64,000 bases of DNA. Source: Fulvivirga maritima (GTDB taxonomy: Bacteria; Bacteroidota; Bacteroidia; Cytophagales; Cyclobacteriaceae). The position numbers and the translations under genes were made by a program. Positions 47,445 to 56,063 of the stretch are shown here, one piece after another; the stretch's first letter is position 1, and every line of letters begins with the position of its first letter. Where the stretch lies: the NCBI RefSeq assembly GCF_021389955.1, contig NZ_CP089980.1, positions 2,537,001 through 2,601,000 of the forward strand, given 5' to 3'. The notes beneath the pieces are model-generated. The model was not told where the DNA came from, did no database searches, and saw only the letters and a program-made list of their open reading frames with translations.

Positions 47445-50400
47445 TCAGTTATAGTGTTTTACCATGTCCCTTATTTTTCTTGAAGGGTCATTTTCAAAAT
47501 CTTTTAAAAGGGCTTTTTCTCCCGCTTCAGCCAGTGTGGTAACCAGTTGCATCCTGTGTTTTAGTCCTGCCTTACCTAAGAATGGAGCTATTTTTCCTTC
47601 TTTGGCTAATGATATAATCACCTCATTATATTCATCGTTTTCTTCTTCTCTGAGGAGGAATGCAATCCAGTTTTCGAGATTAATGTCCAGCTCGTTCACC
47701 TTGTCTATGAGCATTTTTCTCATGCCTGCTTTGTATTCATCTATCTCATCACCGTATTGCTCAGGAGATAAAGAGAGCATTTCTTCCATGTCGAGTTCTT
47801 CCTCTCTTACTAGCTGGTGCGTATAAGCAGGGAATAGTTCATAGTCCAGTATGGAATATCCATCGGCACTATGGTTTACTAATAAAGTGATCAGTCGGTC
47901 TTGCCTTTCTTTTTCAATCCACCAGATGAAGGATGCCACTGAATACTGGCTTATCCTTTCTGAAGGCTCTACTTGCCAATCTCTCTCATCAATTTTTTCC
48001 TCAAAGGCCTTTGAAACTACGGCATAATCCTTTTCACCATTCATGTATTGCATGATTTGGCTGGCAAGAGCTTCTGCATCTACAGCTTCTTCTTCTTTAG
48101 CATTAAACTCTACAAATATTTTTAAGGCGCGGAGCAAGTCATGATCCTGAGAAAAAGGGAAACGAGGGTTTCTTAAGGCCAGATCACGGTAATACCTGAT
48201 TTTAGAGCTCTCATTTATATAAGAAAGACCTTTGTCTAATGCTATAGCCAGATTTTTACGGTAAGCGCCAATCATGCCTGGGTTTTCCTCATCTATTTCG
48301 TCATATAAGTCTAGCCAGAATAGGTATTTATCTACCACGCAAGGTTCTGATATAGAGTGAGTGTTTTGTGCCTGAGACATTTGGAAAGCAGCCACCTGTT
48401 CTCTTGGAACCTTTGCCTTTTCTAATTCATCAAATATGCGCTCCTCTTGAGTGTGATCTTCTATTCTGGTGGTAGAATAATCACTAGAATAGATTTTAGT
48501 AACGAGCCTGAGGACTCTTTGAGGAGCCAGTGCTACCATCAGTTTCCATATTCTGTCAGCCTGTATTCTTAATGGTGGCGGGAAGAATCTCATCCAATAG
48601 CAGCATAATAGTACATGCTGGTAAGCATCTTTATAGAAGAATAAAGCATAACTAGGTTGGTGTTCTGAATACTTGTTCAGCGTAATGCTGCCTCTATAGC
48701 ACTCTTCACGGTACAGGTACTCTTTTAGTAAGTCAAGGATGGTATCCTGATTAGCCTTTGGCATCATAGGAGCGGTGAAGTAGTCCGCTATCAGTTCCCA
48801 TTCTTCATCAGACATTGCCTTTTTGTCTATCTGTTTTTTCAGCTTTTTAAGTGCGCTTTCCCAGGGTCCTTTTCCTATCAGGGTTACCAGATTTTGAGAG
48901 TATTCATCAAAAACCATAGCCTCTCTGTCTTTATTGAGTAGATAGGCAGCTAGTGTTTGTGTGCTGAGTGAGTCAGATTTCCAGTTAGAGCAATCATACA
49001 TTTCACGGCCACCTTTCTCTAAGGTGCGGTTCACCATGTTAAATGCATCATGATCTAGCTCTTCACTGGCGGGCGCAAAGGCGTCTTCAGAAAGCTTCCA
49101 CACCTTTTTTTTAGGTGCTTTTTTACTATAACGCTTGTAAAAATCCTCTTCAGAAATGATATGGTAATCCTCTTCATCAGCTATGATGTCGCGTATTTCA
49201 CTGGATATTTCTTTTACACCCATTAATCTGTAAAATACATCGAGAACGCGGAGAAACTTTTCGTTTTTATCTTTTTTAGTAGATTTTTGACCATCAGAAC
49301 CTGGGGTAACGGTCATTTTCAAAATCAAGCCATTACCAGACTCCCGAACGTCTTCGTCATCATCATCTTCTTCCTGTATATCCAAATCGAATATAATGTT
49401 AGAGAGGATGTTATAAAGTTCTTCGTTGATTTGCGCAGGGCCGAAAGGAGGGAAAGCGGAATAGGTTATTTGATAATAGAAGTTGAGTGCATGTTGCTCA
49501 GCTATGGCTACCATATTCGTCTTAGGGATTTGGCTAAGGATCTCTACATTATCGCCTTTTTCAATATAATCCCATATTGCTTCACCATTAGGTAAGGCTA
49601 AAATAAACTCTTTAAGATCTCTGGTGCCATCACCTCGGTATACATCTCTGTTATAAAAGTTTTCTCTGTCTATATCTACCTGAGTGCGCTCATCATACTT
49701 CATCAAAGGGCCATTAATGGCTTTTTTGATCTCCAATTGCAGGTCCATCGCTTCGTTTTCCAGCGTGTCTGTAATAAAGTGTTGTTGTAAAATGGGGCTT
49801 TGATCTTCATCTTCACCATAGTACTCGTTGTTGCGGTTGTGAGAGAAAAGAGAAATATATAGCCCAAGCACCGGATTTTCTTCTTCAATCACTGTATTTT
49901 CTGAGTAGCAAAGCATCGGTTGGGCTTCAAAGCGTTCTTTTATTGCTTGCTTAAACCAGGTGTATTCTTCAGGGTTTTCTTTTAAGAAATCTCCCAAAGC
50001 GGGATTAGGTTTTATGTCTGAATCCATGAAAACTTCATAAGGCTCAATCATATGATGTCTGAAGTGGTCATTATCACACCATATGAAAGCTTTAATCAGG
50101 TCTCTGGTCCAGCCATATTTTTTTAATAAGGAGAATAAATAATCTTCATAACCAGTAGCATGTTCCAGATCCCAGTAAGGTATAAAGTATGACCCGAGCA
50201 GGTAAGCATATTCAGGATGCTGAACGGCTAACATAAATAAGGCTTCTGCGCCAAACACACGCATGTCATCTACCCATACCTCATCAGTGTCATTAACCCT
50301 GCGGATGGCGGCCACCATGGCTTCTGCTGTTTTTACTACATCAGGCAGAATTTCTTTATGCTCCAGTGCTAAGGCAAAAAATATAGGTTCGGAGAGATAA

Positions 50401-50672
50401 ATCTCTTTATTATCTTCAATGGGTTCTTCAGTATAGAAATCTTCGTTTCCATAAGATAAAGCCTCTTTTAAAACCTCTCTGTTTTTAGGGTCACTGGTTT
50501 GCAGGCGCCTTTCTCCACCTTCGGTTTTAGCCTTAAATTCAACATCAAAAGTTGAGCTTCTAAAGGCCTGTTTAGTGTTAAGTATTTCCTGATATGTATT
50601 GAGAGCCTCCTGAATAGAGCTAGCAGAGCCTAGCTCAAAGGTGATGATTTTGCTTTTGTCAAATTGATTCAT
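47445..50672 (-). CDS. Giant uncharacterized protein, paralog of downstream gene
   Basis: 1075 residues, cytoplasmic by sequence, highly charged and helical. It shares with its downstream neighbour the N-terminal layout (SSIQEALNTYQEILNTKQAF, YLLGSYFIPYWDLEHATG, AFIWCDN, YEVF) and the middle motif LAPQRVLRLVTKIY. It lacks the beta-rich C-terminal domain and instead ends in a short HEAT-like stretch (LAEAGEKALLKDFENDPSRKIRDMV). The pair seems to be a tandem duplication followed by divergence. Family unrecognised. Confidence 0.85.
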   Translation of the reverse strand: MNQFDKSKIITFELGSASSIQEALNTYQEILNTKQAFRSSTFDVEFKAKTEGGERRLQTSDPKNREVLKEALSYGNEDFYTEEPIEDNKEIYLSEPIFFALALEHKEILPDVVKTAEAMVAAIRRVNDTDEVWVDDMRVFGAEALFMLAVQHPEYAYLLGSYFIPYWDLEHATGYEDYLFSLLKKYGWTRDLIKAFIWCDNDHFRHHMIEPYEVFMDSDIKPNPALGDFLKENPEEYTWFKQAIKERFEAQPMLCYSENTVIEEENPVLGLYISLFSHNRNNEYYGEDEDQSPILQQHFITDTLENEAMDLQLEIKKAINGPLMKYDERTQVDIDRENFYNRDVYRGDGTRDLKEFILALPNGEAIWDYIEKGDNVEILSQIPKTNMVAIAEQHALNFYYQITYSAFPPFGPAQINEELYNILSNIIFDLDIQEEDDDDEDVRESGNGLILKMTVTPGSDGQKSTKKDKNEKFLRVLDVFYRLMGVKEISSEIRDIIADEEDYHIISEEDFYKRYSKKAPKKKVWKLSEDAFAPASEELDHDAFNMVNRTLEKGGREMYDCSNWKSDSLSTQTLAAYLLNKDREAMVFDEYSQNLVTLIGKGPWESALKKLKKQIDKKAMSDEEWELIADYFTAPMMPKANQDTILDLLKEYLYREECYRGSITLNKYSEHQPSYALFFYKDAYQHVLLCCYWMRFFPPPLRIQADRIWKLMVALAPQRVLRLVTKIYSSDYSTTRIEDHTQEERIFDELEKAKVPREQVAAFQMSQAQNTHSISEPCVVDKYLFWLDLYDEIDEENPGMIGAYRKNLAIALDKGLSYINESSKIRYYRDLALRNPRFPFSQDHDLLRALKIFVEFNAKEEEAVDAEALASQIMQYMNGEKDYAVVSKAFEEKIDERDWQVEPSERISQYSVASFIWWIEKERQDRLITLLVNHSADGYSILDYELFPAYTHQLVREEELDMEEMLSLSPEQYGDEIDEYKAGMRKMLIDKVNELDINLENWIAFLLREEENDEYNEVIISLAKEGKIAPFLGKAGLKHRMQLVTTLAEAGEKALLKDFENDPSRKIRDMVKHYN

Positions 50673-51023
50673 TTTTTACTGTTGCTGAGAGTAATGTACT
50701 CGGTTTTGTTAGTTTTTTAGAACTCATATTTATAGAATAATTAGGTATACCCTGCCGCTGATAATAGGGGCGGGTACTTCCTGTATTTATTCTAAAAAAG
50801 AGTGAAATGGTTTGCTGAAGTTATTCCCTAAAGGGGCTAGCTGATTTCTTATTTTGGTTTCATTTACAATAGTTTGAAGTTTTTAGCCTTTACTGTGTTA
50901 TAGGTTGAGGGTCAAAGGTTTAGGCTCCTTCTTTCTATTTAAATTACAATGCCTTTTCTTGAAAAAAGTGAAAGGTTTATAAGTTAAAAAAATGCTTCTG
51001 CTGAAATCAGATATAGAAGCAAC

Positions 51024-51055
51024 GCAAAATTAATGACCAATCATTAATAGGCCAA
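51024..51055 (-). promoter_or_regulatory. Possible promoter for the giant-protein operon
   Basis: On the minus strand TTG (51055-51053), 21 bases, then TAATTTTG (51031-51024), close to the Bacteroidota TTTG-N19-21-TAnnTTTG pattern. The leader to 50672 would be about 350 bases. The box overlaps one arm of the inverted repeat 51029-51048. The rest of 50673-51173 shows no gene or RNA that I can support. Confidence 0.3.
51029..51048. repeat. Inverted repeat in divergent intergenic region
   Basis: ATTAATGA-CCAA-TCATTAAT, a perfect 8-4-8 inverted repeat between the divergent giant-protein and Crp/Fnr genes. Shape and position suit a dimeric regulator's operator. Confidence 0.4.
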
Positions 51056-51139
51056 GATTACGATTAATTTTAAATATTGGTTGAGGGAAATAGTAGTTAG
51101 TAGTGGTAAAATATAAGTTTCGATAGTAAAATCATTTCA

Positions 51140-51147
51140 TATGTTTG
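51140..51147 (+). promoter_or_regulatory. TAnnTTTG promoter box ahead of Crp/Fnr gene
   Basis: TATGTTTG matches the Bacteroidota -7 consensus and sits 26 bases before the ATG at 51174. A weak TTTC at 51118-51121 stands in the -33 position. Confidence 0.35.
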
Positions 51148-51173
51148 TTGAAAATTCATGAAAGCAAAATATT

Positions 51174-51737
51174 ATGAGGGACTATCTAAAAGGGTTGAAT
51201 ATTCTCACTGATGCGGAGATAGAATGGCTTTACAAGCAAGGTGTAAAAAAGGAAATAAAGAAAGGTGAATTTTTTATACGTCAGGGGGCTGTGAGTGATG
51301 AGGTGGCATTTGTGAATTCAGGAATTTTCAGGTCTTTTTATTATTCTAGTGGGGCGGAGGATGTCACCTATTGCCTTCTCTTTGAGAACTCTTTTGTTAC
51401 GGCCTATTCATCATTTATTACACAGGAAAAGACTCAGGAAAATATTCAGGCACTAACAGATGCAGAAGTGATTGTTTTTCGAAGAACTCTATTCAATGAG
51501 CTTGAATCAACAGGGGGAAACTGGTTGAGATTGTTGAAGTATTTTGCTGAAGCCGAGTTTGTGCGCATGGAAAAGAGATTTTTTCTGTTTCAGAAAGAAA
51601 GCGCCGAAAAGCGCTATGAAGATCTTATTAATAATCATGCTGAGTTTTTGCAGTTGGTACCTCTTAACTACTTGGCTTCTTATTTGGGTATTACTCAAAG
51701 GCATTTGAGTAGAATTAGAAAGGCTATGACGAATTAG
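51174..51737 (+). CDS. Crp/Fnr-family transcriptional regulator
   Basis: 187 residues: cyclic-nucleotide-binding-like beta roll (KKGEFFIRQGAVSDEVAFVNSGIFRSFY) and a C-terminal helix-turn-helix (LASYLGITQRHLSRIRK). No Fe-S Cys cluster is visible. This short Crp subtype is abundant in Bacteroidota and often sits beside the gene it controls, here the flavodoxin-fold oxidoreductase that follows at 51791. Confidence 0.85.
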   Translation: MRDYLKGLNILTDAEIEWLYKQGVKKEIKKGEFFIRQGAVSDEVAFVNSGIFRSFYYSSGAEDVTYCLLFENSFVTAYSSFITQEKTQENIQALTDAEVIVFRRTLFNELESTGGNWLRLLKYFAEAEFVRMEKRFFLFQKESAEKRYEDLINNHAEFLQLVPLNYLASYLGITQRHLSRIRKAMTN

Positions 51738-51790
51738 ACATATGTCCTTTCACATTGAGGGAAGGTGATCTTCTTTTGCCTAAAAAAAAG

Positions 51791-52369
51791 ATGAAGAAGA
51801 TATTGGTTATTAACGGCCATCCTGATGCTGAGAGTTTTGATTTTGCTTTGTCTCAGGCGTATGAGGCAGGAGCCAGGGAGGCCGGAGCGGAGGTGACGGT
51901 GCTTAATATTGGTGCGCTGAATTTCAACCCTAATTTACAATACGGATATAGGAAGCGTATGGAGCTGGAGCCAGATTTGGTGAGCGCTATTGAAGATATT
52001 CATTGGGCTGATCATCTGGTGTGGGTGTTTCCTGTATGGTGGAGTGGGTACCCTGCCATAATGAAAGGATTTATAGATCGAACATTTCTTCCCGGTATTA
52101 CTTATGAAAATGTCGCAGGTAAGCCATTGCCAAAAAAATTATTGAAAGGAAAAACTGGGCATATGATTATCACCTCAGATACTCCTGCCTGGTATGATTA
52201 TCTCTATATGAAGAGGCCTACTATTAATCAGTTTAAAAAGGGCGTATTGCAATTTTGTGGAGTCGGTCCTGTTAAAGTTACCCGTTTCTCAGTAGTAAAA
52301 GGGTCCTCTTCTGAGCAAAGGGCCAAATGGGTGAAGCAAGTAGCTGAACATGGACAGAAATTAAGGTAG
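51791..52369 (+). CDS. NAD(P)H-dependent oxidoreductase, flavodoxin-like fold
   Basis: 192 residues from ATG 51791, chosen because it begins the first beta strand (MKKILVINGHPDAESF); a TTG at 51755 is also in frame. Motifs of the KefF/MdaB/NQO1 type: INGHPDAES (FMN phosphate binding) and VFPVWWSGYPAIMKGFIDRTF. Expected to reduce quinones with NAD(P)H. It sits just after the Crp/Fnr gene and is a likely target of it. Its 3' end overlaps the convergent SDR gene by nine bases. Confidence 0.88.
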   Translation: MKKILVINGHPDAESFDFALSQAYEAGAREAGAEVTVLNIGALNFNPNLQYGYRKRMELEPDLVSAIEDIHWADHLVWVFPVWWSGYPAIMKGFIDRTFLPGITYENVAGKPLPKKLLKGKTGHMIITSDTPAWYDYLYMKRPTINQFKKGVLQFCGVGPVKVTRFSVVKGSSSEQRAKWVKQVAEHGQKLR

Positions 52370-53092
52370 TCTGGCAACGAGCTGCTCTGGCAACATCCGT
52401 AAAATGTGATATATGGCTTTCCATTTGTAACCAGGCACTATAATGAACCTTTTATTGGCTTTCACCACTGCACGGGCTATAAATTCTGGCTCAAGCATTA
52501 GAGATTCTGTAAGGTCTAAGCCCTCTGTCATTTTACTGCGGATGTAGCCGGCTACTATTACGTTCACCTTGATTTTTCTAGGGAAAAGGTATTGACGCAT
52601 GCCTGCGAAATATTGAGTGAAGGCGGCTTTGGTGCTGCCGTAGATGAAATTGCTCTTTCTTCCACGTACGCCAGAAAGAGATGATAGGCCGATAATTTGT
52701 TCAAGACGATTATTGGTTTCATCCATACATATAATATTGAGGATAGAGACAGCTCCTGCATAGTGTACTTTCATCATTTGGAAGGCACCATCAAAATCTC
52801 TTAAGGCCTCTTCATTATCTTTTAAATAGCCGGCAGCATAAACTACTATGTGAGGTTTAGCAGGCAGGTTGTCATAAAATTGCTTATGACTGTCAAAATC
52901 AGTAGCATCAAATTTTAGAATCTTTACCTTTTCAGTTGGTAAGTCATTAGTCGCTACGTACTCTCTGAGCTGATCGGTATTTCTTGATGCCGCTATTACA
53001 GTATAGTTTTTTTCCTGAATATATATTTTCAGGGCTTCTTTGGCTACATCAGAGTTGGCTCCAAGAATGAGCACTACTTTAGGTTCTGTCAT
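52361..53092 (-). CDS. Short-chain dehydrogenase/reductase
   Basis: 243 residues, classic SDR: VLILGANSDVAKEAL cofactor loop, VVYAAGY (NAG-type strand), active-site Ser in GLSSLSGVRG and YGSTKAAFTQYFAG (Tyr-x3-Lys). NAD(P)-dependent oxidoreductase of unknown substrate. Confidence 0.88.
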   Translation of the reverse strand: MTEPKVVLILGANSDVAKEALKIYIQEKNYTVIAASRNTDQLREYVATNDLPTEKVKILKFDATDFDSHKQFYDNLPAKPHIVVYAAGYLKDNEEALRDFDGAFQMMKVHYAGAVSILNIICMDETNNRLEQIIGLSSLSGVRGRKSNFIYGSTKAAFTQYFAGMRQYLFPRKIKVNVIVAGYIRSKMTEGLDLTESLMLEPEFIARAVVKANKRFIIVPGYKWKAIYHILRMLPEQLVARLP

Positions 53093-53147
53093 TAGATAAG
53101 CAATTTTGATCGCAATATAATCAGTTAACTATTGCTTATGAAACAGC

Positions 53148-53176
53148 GTGGGCCTACTCTGGTTAGAGCAGCCCAC
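53148..53176 (-). terminator. Hairpin after DinB-like gene
   Basis: GTGGGC and GCCCAC with an inner CTCT/AGAG stem, just downstream of the DinB-like stop at 53184. The T run is weak, so efficiency is uncertain. Confidence 0.4.
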
Positions 53177-53183
53177 AGAAATA

Positions 53184-53684
53184 TTAGTTAAACTGGTTTT
53201 CGTCAGCGCTGGGGCCGTAGCTTCCTGGTATGGGTATATTTAATAATCTTAGATATACACCCAGCTGAGCACGATGATGCACTATTTGGCATAAAGCCAT
53301 TCTCATTACGCCATATTTATCATCTTTATAGAGAATAGTATCGCCTTTTCTCATTATCCATTCTTGTTTAAAGGTAGATTCATCGGCTTTTTTGAGTGTT
53401 TCCATGCCAGAGGCTAATGAGTCTTCATAAATTTTCATCAGTTCTTCCGTGCTTTTAATCTCGGTAGGCTCAAAATTATTTTGATCGAAGTCTATGCCAT
53501 CTGAGTTTAGTGCCATTGATACCCAGGTGGGTAGCTCGGCTATGTGTGTGGCCAGGTATCGCATGAGCATGCTCTTTTCATGTGGTTTAAAATCTAGCTG
53601 ATCTTGGGGAATGCGCTCTAACATTTTTTTAGTGGTCACTGCTTCTTCTTGCATTTCACTTAATAATAGTGGTATGAGTTCCAT
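53184..53684 (-). CDS. DinB-family putative metalloenzyme
   Basis: 166 residues from the ATG at 53684, preferred over the upstream in-frame ATG at 53723 because MELIPLLLSEMQEEA starts the first helix of the four-helix bundle. His residues spaced for metal binding are in YLATHIAELP and CQIVHHRAQLGVYLRLL, as in DinB/YfiT proteins (thiol transferases or hydrolases). Substrate unknown. Confidence 0.82.
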   Translation of the reverse strand: MELIPLLLSEMQEEAVTTKKMLERIPQDQLDFKPHEKSMLMRYLATHIAELPTWVSMALNSDGIDFDQNNFEPTEIKSTEELMKIYEDSLASGMETLKKADESTFKQEWIMRKGDTILYKDDKYGVMRMALCQIVHHRAQLGVYLRLLNIPIPGSYGPSADENQFN

Positions 53685-53775
53685 ATTTTCTAATTGTTTT
53701 AGTTTAAAACTCAAAGAAAACACGGGCTAGTGACAGCCCTATGTCAGTAGGTTTTTTGAAAAGTAAAAAAATAAA

Positions 53776-53912
53776 AAAAAGGCTGTCTTCAAATGTAGTA
53801 GCCAGATTAGTGAAAGTCAGGTTAAGGAACTCGAAATGTCTTCCTATTCAATATAAAGAAGATTTTGAGCACCTCAACCTCGCTTAATGGTTACTTTTGA
53901 AACAGCCTTTTT
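53776..53912. mobile_element. MITE-like element with terminal inverted repeats
   Basis: Ends AAAAAGGCTGT and ACAGCCTTTTT bound about 137 bases with no ORF. The inverted repeats extend inward with a one-base gap (GGCTGTCTTCAAATG against GGCTGTTTCAAAAGT). Such GGCTGT(C)T-CAAA termini are typical of insertion-sequence ends, so this may be a non-autonomous remnant. It may also act as a terminator for the flanking dps gene. Confidence 0.45.
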
Positions 53913-53936
53913 CAGATTAGGCTAAAGTGCGCGGGT

Positions 53937-54377
53937 TTATTTCAACCACGCTTTCATCATCCATAAAGTTTTTTCTTGCTCGTCAATAAATCCGGTCATC
54001 AGATCTTCTGTAGCATCATCTCCAGATGCAGCAGCTAGTTCTTTAATCTCTCTTTCATAGCTCACTATGTTATTAAGATCATCTATAATTCCAGATACAG
54101 CTCCTTCGCCATCATGTACATCTTTTTTTGCTTTGATGGTGGCTGTGGCAATGTAATCATCAAAGGCGTGTAATGGTTTGCCTTCAATAGTGAGTATCCT
54201 TTCGGCGATAGTATCTATCTTTTGTGCTGAATCAAGGTATAACTCTTCAAATTTTTCATGTAATTGAAAGAAATGCTTACCCTGAATGTTCCAATGGAAA
54301 CCTCTTAGGTTTTGGTAGTAAATTTGGTAGTCAGCAAGCAATACATTCAATTTGTCAATAATCTCTTTATTCTTCAT
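53937..54377 (-). CDS. dps: Dps-family ferritin-like DNA-protection protein
   Basis: 146 residues from ATG 54377, because MKNKEIIDKLNVLLADYQ starts the first helix; an upstream in-frame ATG at 54419 adds an unlikely leader. The intersubunit ferroxidase residues lie in GFHWNIQGKHFFQLHEKFEELYLDSAQKIDTIAERI. Dps forms a dodecamer that oxidises and stores iron and shields DNA in starvation or oxidative stress. Confidence 0.92.
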   Translation of the reverse strand: MKNKEIIDKLNVLLADYQIYYQNLRGFHWNIQGKHFFQLHEKFEELYLDSAQKIDTIAERILTIEGKPLHAFDDYIATATIKAKKDVHDGEGAVSGIIDDLNNIVSYEREIKELAAASGDDATEDLMTGFIDEQEKTLWMMKAWLK

Positions 54378-54536
54378 AGTCTTAGTCTTTTCGTTTATTT
54401 CTACTACAAATAACGTCAATTATAGGCCTTTGGATTACTGATTTTTATCAATAATACTTATTAAATCATAGAGTTTAGTGATTTTAATAATGCTCGAAAA
54501 ACCGTTGTTTCTGTGATGAAACATCAATCTGTTTAT

Positions 54537-54544
54537 TATCTTTG
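54537..54544 (+). promoter_or_regulatory. TAnnTTTG promoter box upstream of nuoA
   Basis: TATCTTTG, a full match to the Bacteroidota -7 consensus, ends nine bases before the nuoA ATG, which would give an almost leaderless transcript. A good -33 box is not evident. Confidence 0.35.
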
Positions 54545-54552
54545 GTTGAATA

Positions 54553-55041
54553 ATGGAAAACGAACAGATATCAGCTTTTGGAGAGGTGTTGATATTCCTC
54601 ATAGGAGGGTGTGTTTTTGTGCTGGGAGGCCTTTTTAGCTCCAAGTTAATACATCCGCACAGACCTAATGCTCAAAAATTAGAATCTTACGAGAGTGGTG
54701 AGCAGCCTATCGGATCAGGGTGGAGTCGCTTTAATATCCGATTTTACGTAGTGGCTTTGTTGTTTTTACTCTTTGAGGTAGAAATAGTATTTGTATTTCC
54801 CTGGGCTACCGTATTTGGTAATGCCGATTATATAGAAGCTACAGATGGCCTTTGGGGCTGGTTTTCAATAATAGAAATGTTTGTGTTTATCTTTATTCTG
54901 GCGCTGGGCCTTGCCTATGCCTGGGTAAAGGGCTATCTGGAATGGCCTAGAGCAAACGTTACTCCTTCTGACTTTAAATCTCCTGTTCCGGAAGATTTAT
55001 ATGAAAACATCAACAAAAAATACCAATCCACTAAAAGCTGA
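54553..55041 (+). CDS. nuoA: NADH-quinone oxidoreductase subunit A
   Basis: 162 residues, three TM helices, with the conserved YESGEQPIGSGWSRFNIRFYVVALLFLLFEVEIVF segment of the family. Membrane subunit of complex I near the quinone-binding junction. First of four contiguous nuo genes. Confidence 0.95.
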   Translation: MENEQISAFGEVLIFLIGGCVFVLGGLFSSKLIHPHRPNAQKLESYESGEQPIGSGWSRFNIRFYVVALLFLLFEVEIVFVFPWATVFGNADYIEATDGLWGWFSIIEMFVFIFILALGLAYAWVKGYLEWPRANVTPSDFKSPVPEDLYENINKKYQSTKS

Positions 55042-55056
55042 AAATAGATAGAAATT

Positions 55057-55584
55057 ATGGGATTACTGGATAAGCAATTTAATAGTGGAGGTGTAATTAT
55101 AACTAAGGTAGATGACTTGCTAAACTGGGCCAGGTTATCATCCATGTTTCCTATGACTTTTGGTTTGGCTTGTTGCGCTATTGAGTTTATGACTACTGGT
55201 GCAGCTGCTTATGATATGGAACGCTTCGGTATGGCGCCTCGGGCTTCTCCCAGGCAGGCCGATGTTATGATTGTTTCAGGTACAGTAACCTTTAAAATGG
55301 CTGATAGAATCCGAAGGCTATATGAGCAGATGTCAGAACCCAGATATGTGGTGTCTATGGGCTCTTGCTCTAACTGTGGTGGTCCTTATTGGGAGCACGG
55401 CTATCATGTAGTGAAAGGGGTGGATAGAATCATACCTGTAGATGTGTATGTGCCAGGCTGTCCGCCAAGACCGGAAGCGCTTATTGGTGGCTTTATGAAG
55501 CTCCATGAGAAAATAAAAAACGAAACACTAATGGCTCCCACGGCCTTAGAGGAACTAATGGATAAGGAGGAAGATGCAGTTTGA
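55057..55584 (+). CDS. nuoB: NADH-quinone oxidoreductase subunit B
   Basis: 175 residues. Ligands of iron-sulfur cluster N2 are visible: the CC pair in [16 protein letters not shown] and [11 protein letters not shown]. Part of the peripheral arm that passes electrons to quinone. It overlaps nuoC by 11 bases. Confidence 0.96.
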   Translation: MGLLDKQFNSGGVIITKVDDLLNWARLSSMFPMTFGLACCAIEFMTTGAAAYDMERFGMAPRASPRQADVMIVSGTVTFKMADRIRRLYEQMSEPRYVVSMGSCSNCGGPYWEHGYHVVKGVDRIIPVDVYVPGCPPRPEALIGGFMKLHEKIKNETLMAPTALEELMDKEEDAV

Positions 55585-56059
55585 AGATATAATAGCTAAG
55601 CTTCGAGAGGTGTGTGGCGAAGAGGTAATAGTGGATGTAAATGAAGAGGCATCGCCAAAAATGATCACTATAAAGCCTGAGAATTTGCTTCAGGTAAGTG
55701 AGACCTTGTATAAAAATGAAAGTCTGTTTTTTGATATGCTTTCTTGCATTACCGGGGTAGATAACGGACCGGAGGCTAACACTATGGAAGTGGTCTATAA
55801 TTTCTATTCTATCCCATTTGAGCATGCGCTCATGCTTAAGGTAATCCTGCCAAGAGAAAATCCTGTGGTATCTTCTTTGGTGAGCATTTGGAAAACTGCA
55901 GACTGGCACGAGCGTGAAACTTATGACTTGCTGGGCATCCACTTTGGAGGGCATCCTGACCTACGCAGACTCCTGATGCCGGCAGACTGGGAAGGACATC
56001 CATTAAGAAAAGACTATAAGAATCTGGAATATTACAGAGGAATAAAAGTAGAATATTAA
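55574..56059 (+). CDS. nuoC: NADH-quinone oxidoreductase subunit C
   Basis: 161 residues, 30-kDa-subunit family. Hallmark [39 protein letters not shown]. Peripheral-arm subunit in contact with NuoB and NuoD. Separate from nuoD here, unlike the nuoCD fusion of enterobacteria. Confidence 0.95.
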   Translation: MQFEDIIAKLREVCGEEVIVDVNEEASPKMITIKPENLLQVSETLYKNESLFFDMLSCITGVDNGPEANTMEVVYNFYSIPFEHALMLKVILPRENPVVSSLVSIWKTADWHERETYDLLGIHFGGHPDLRRLLMPADWEGHPLRKDYKNLEYYRGIKVEY

Positions 56060-56063
56060 ACTC

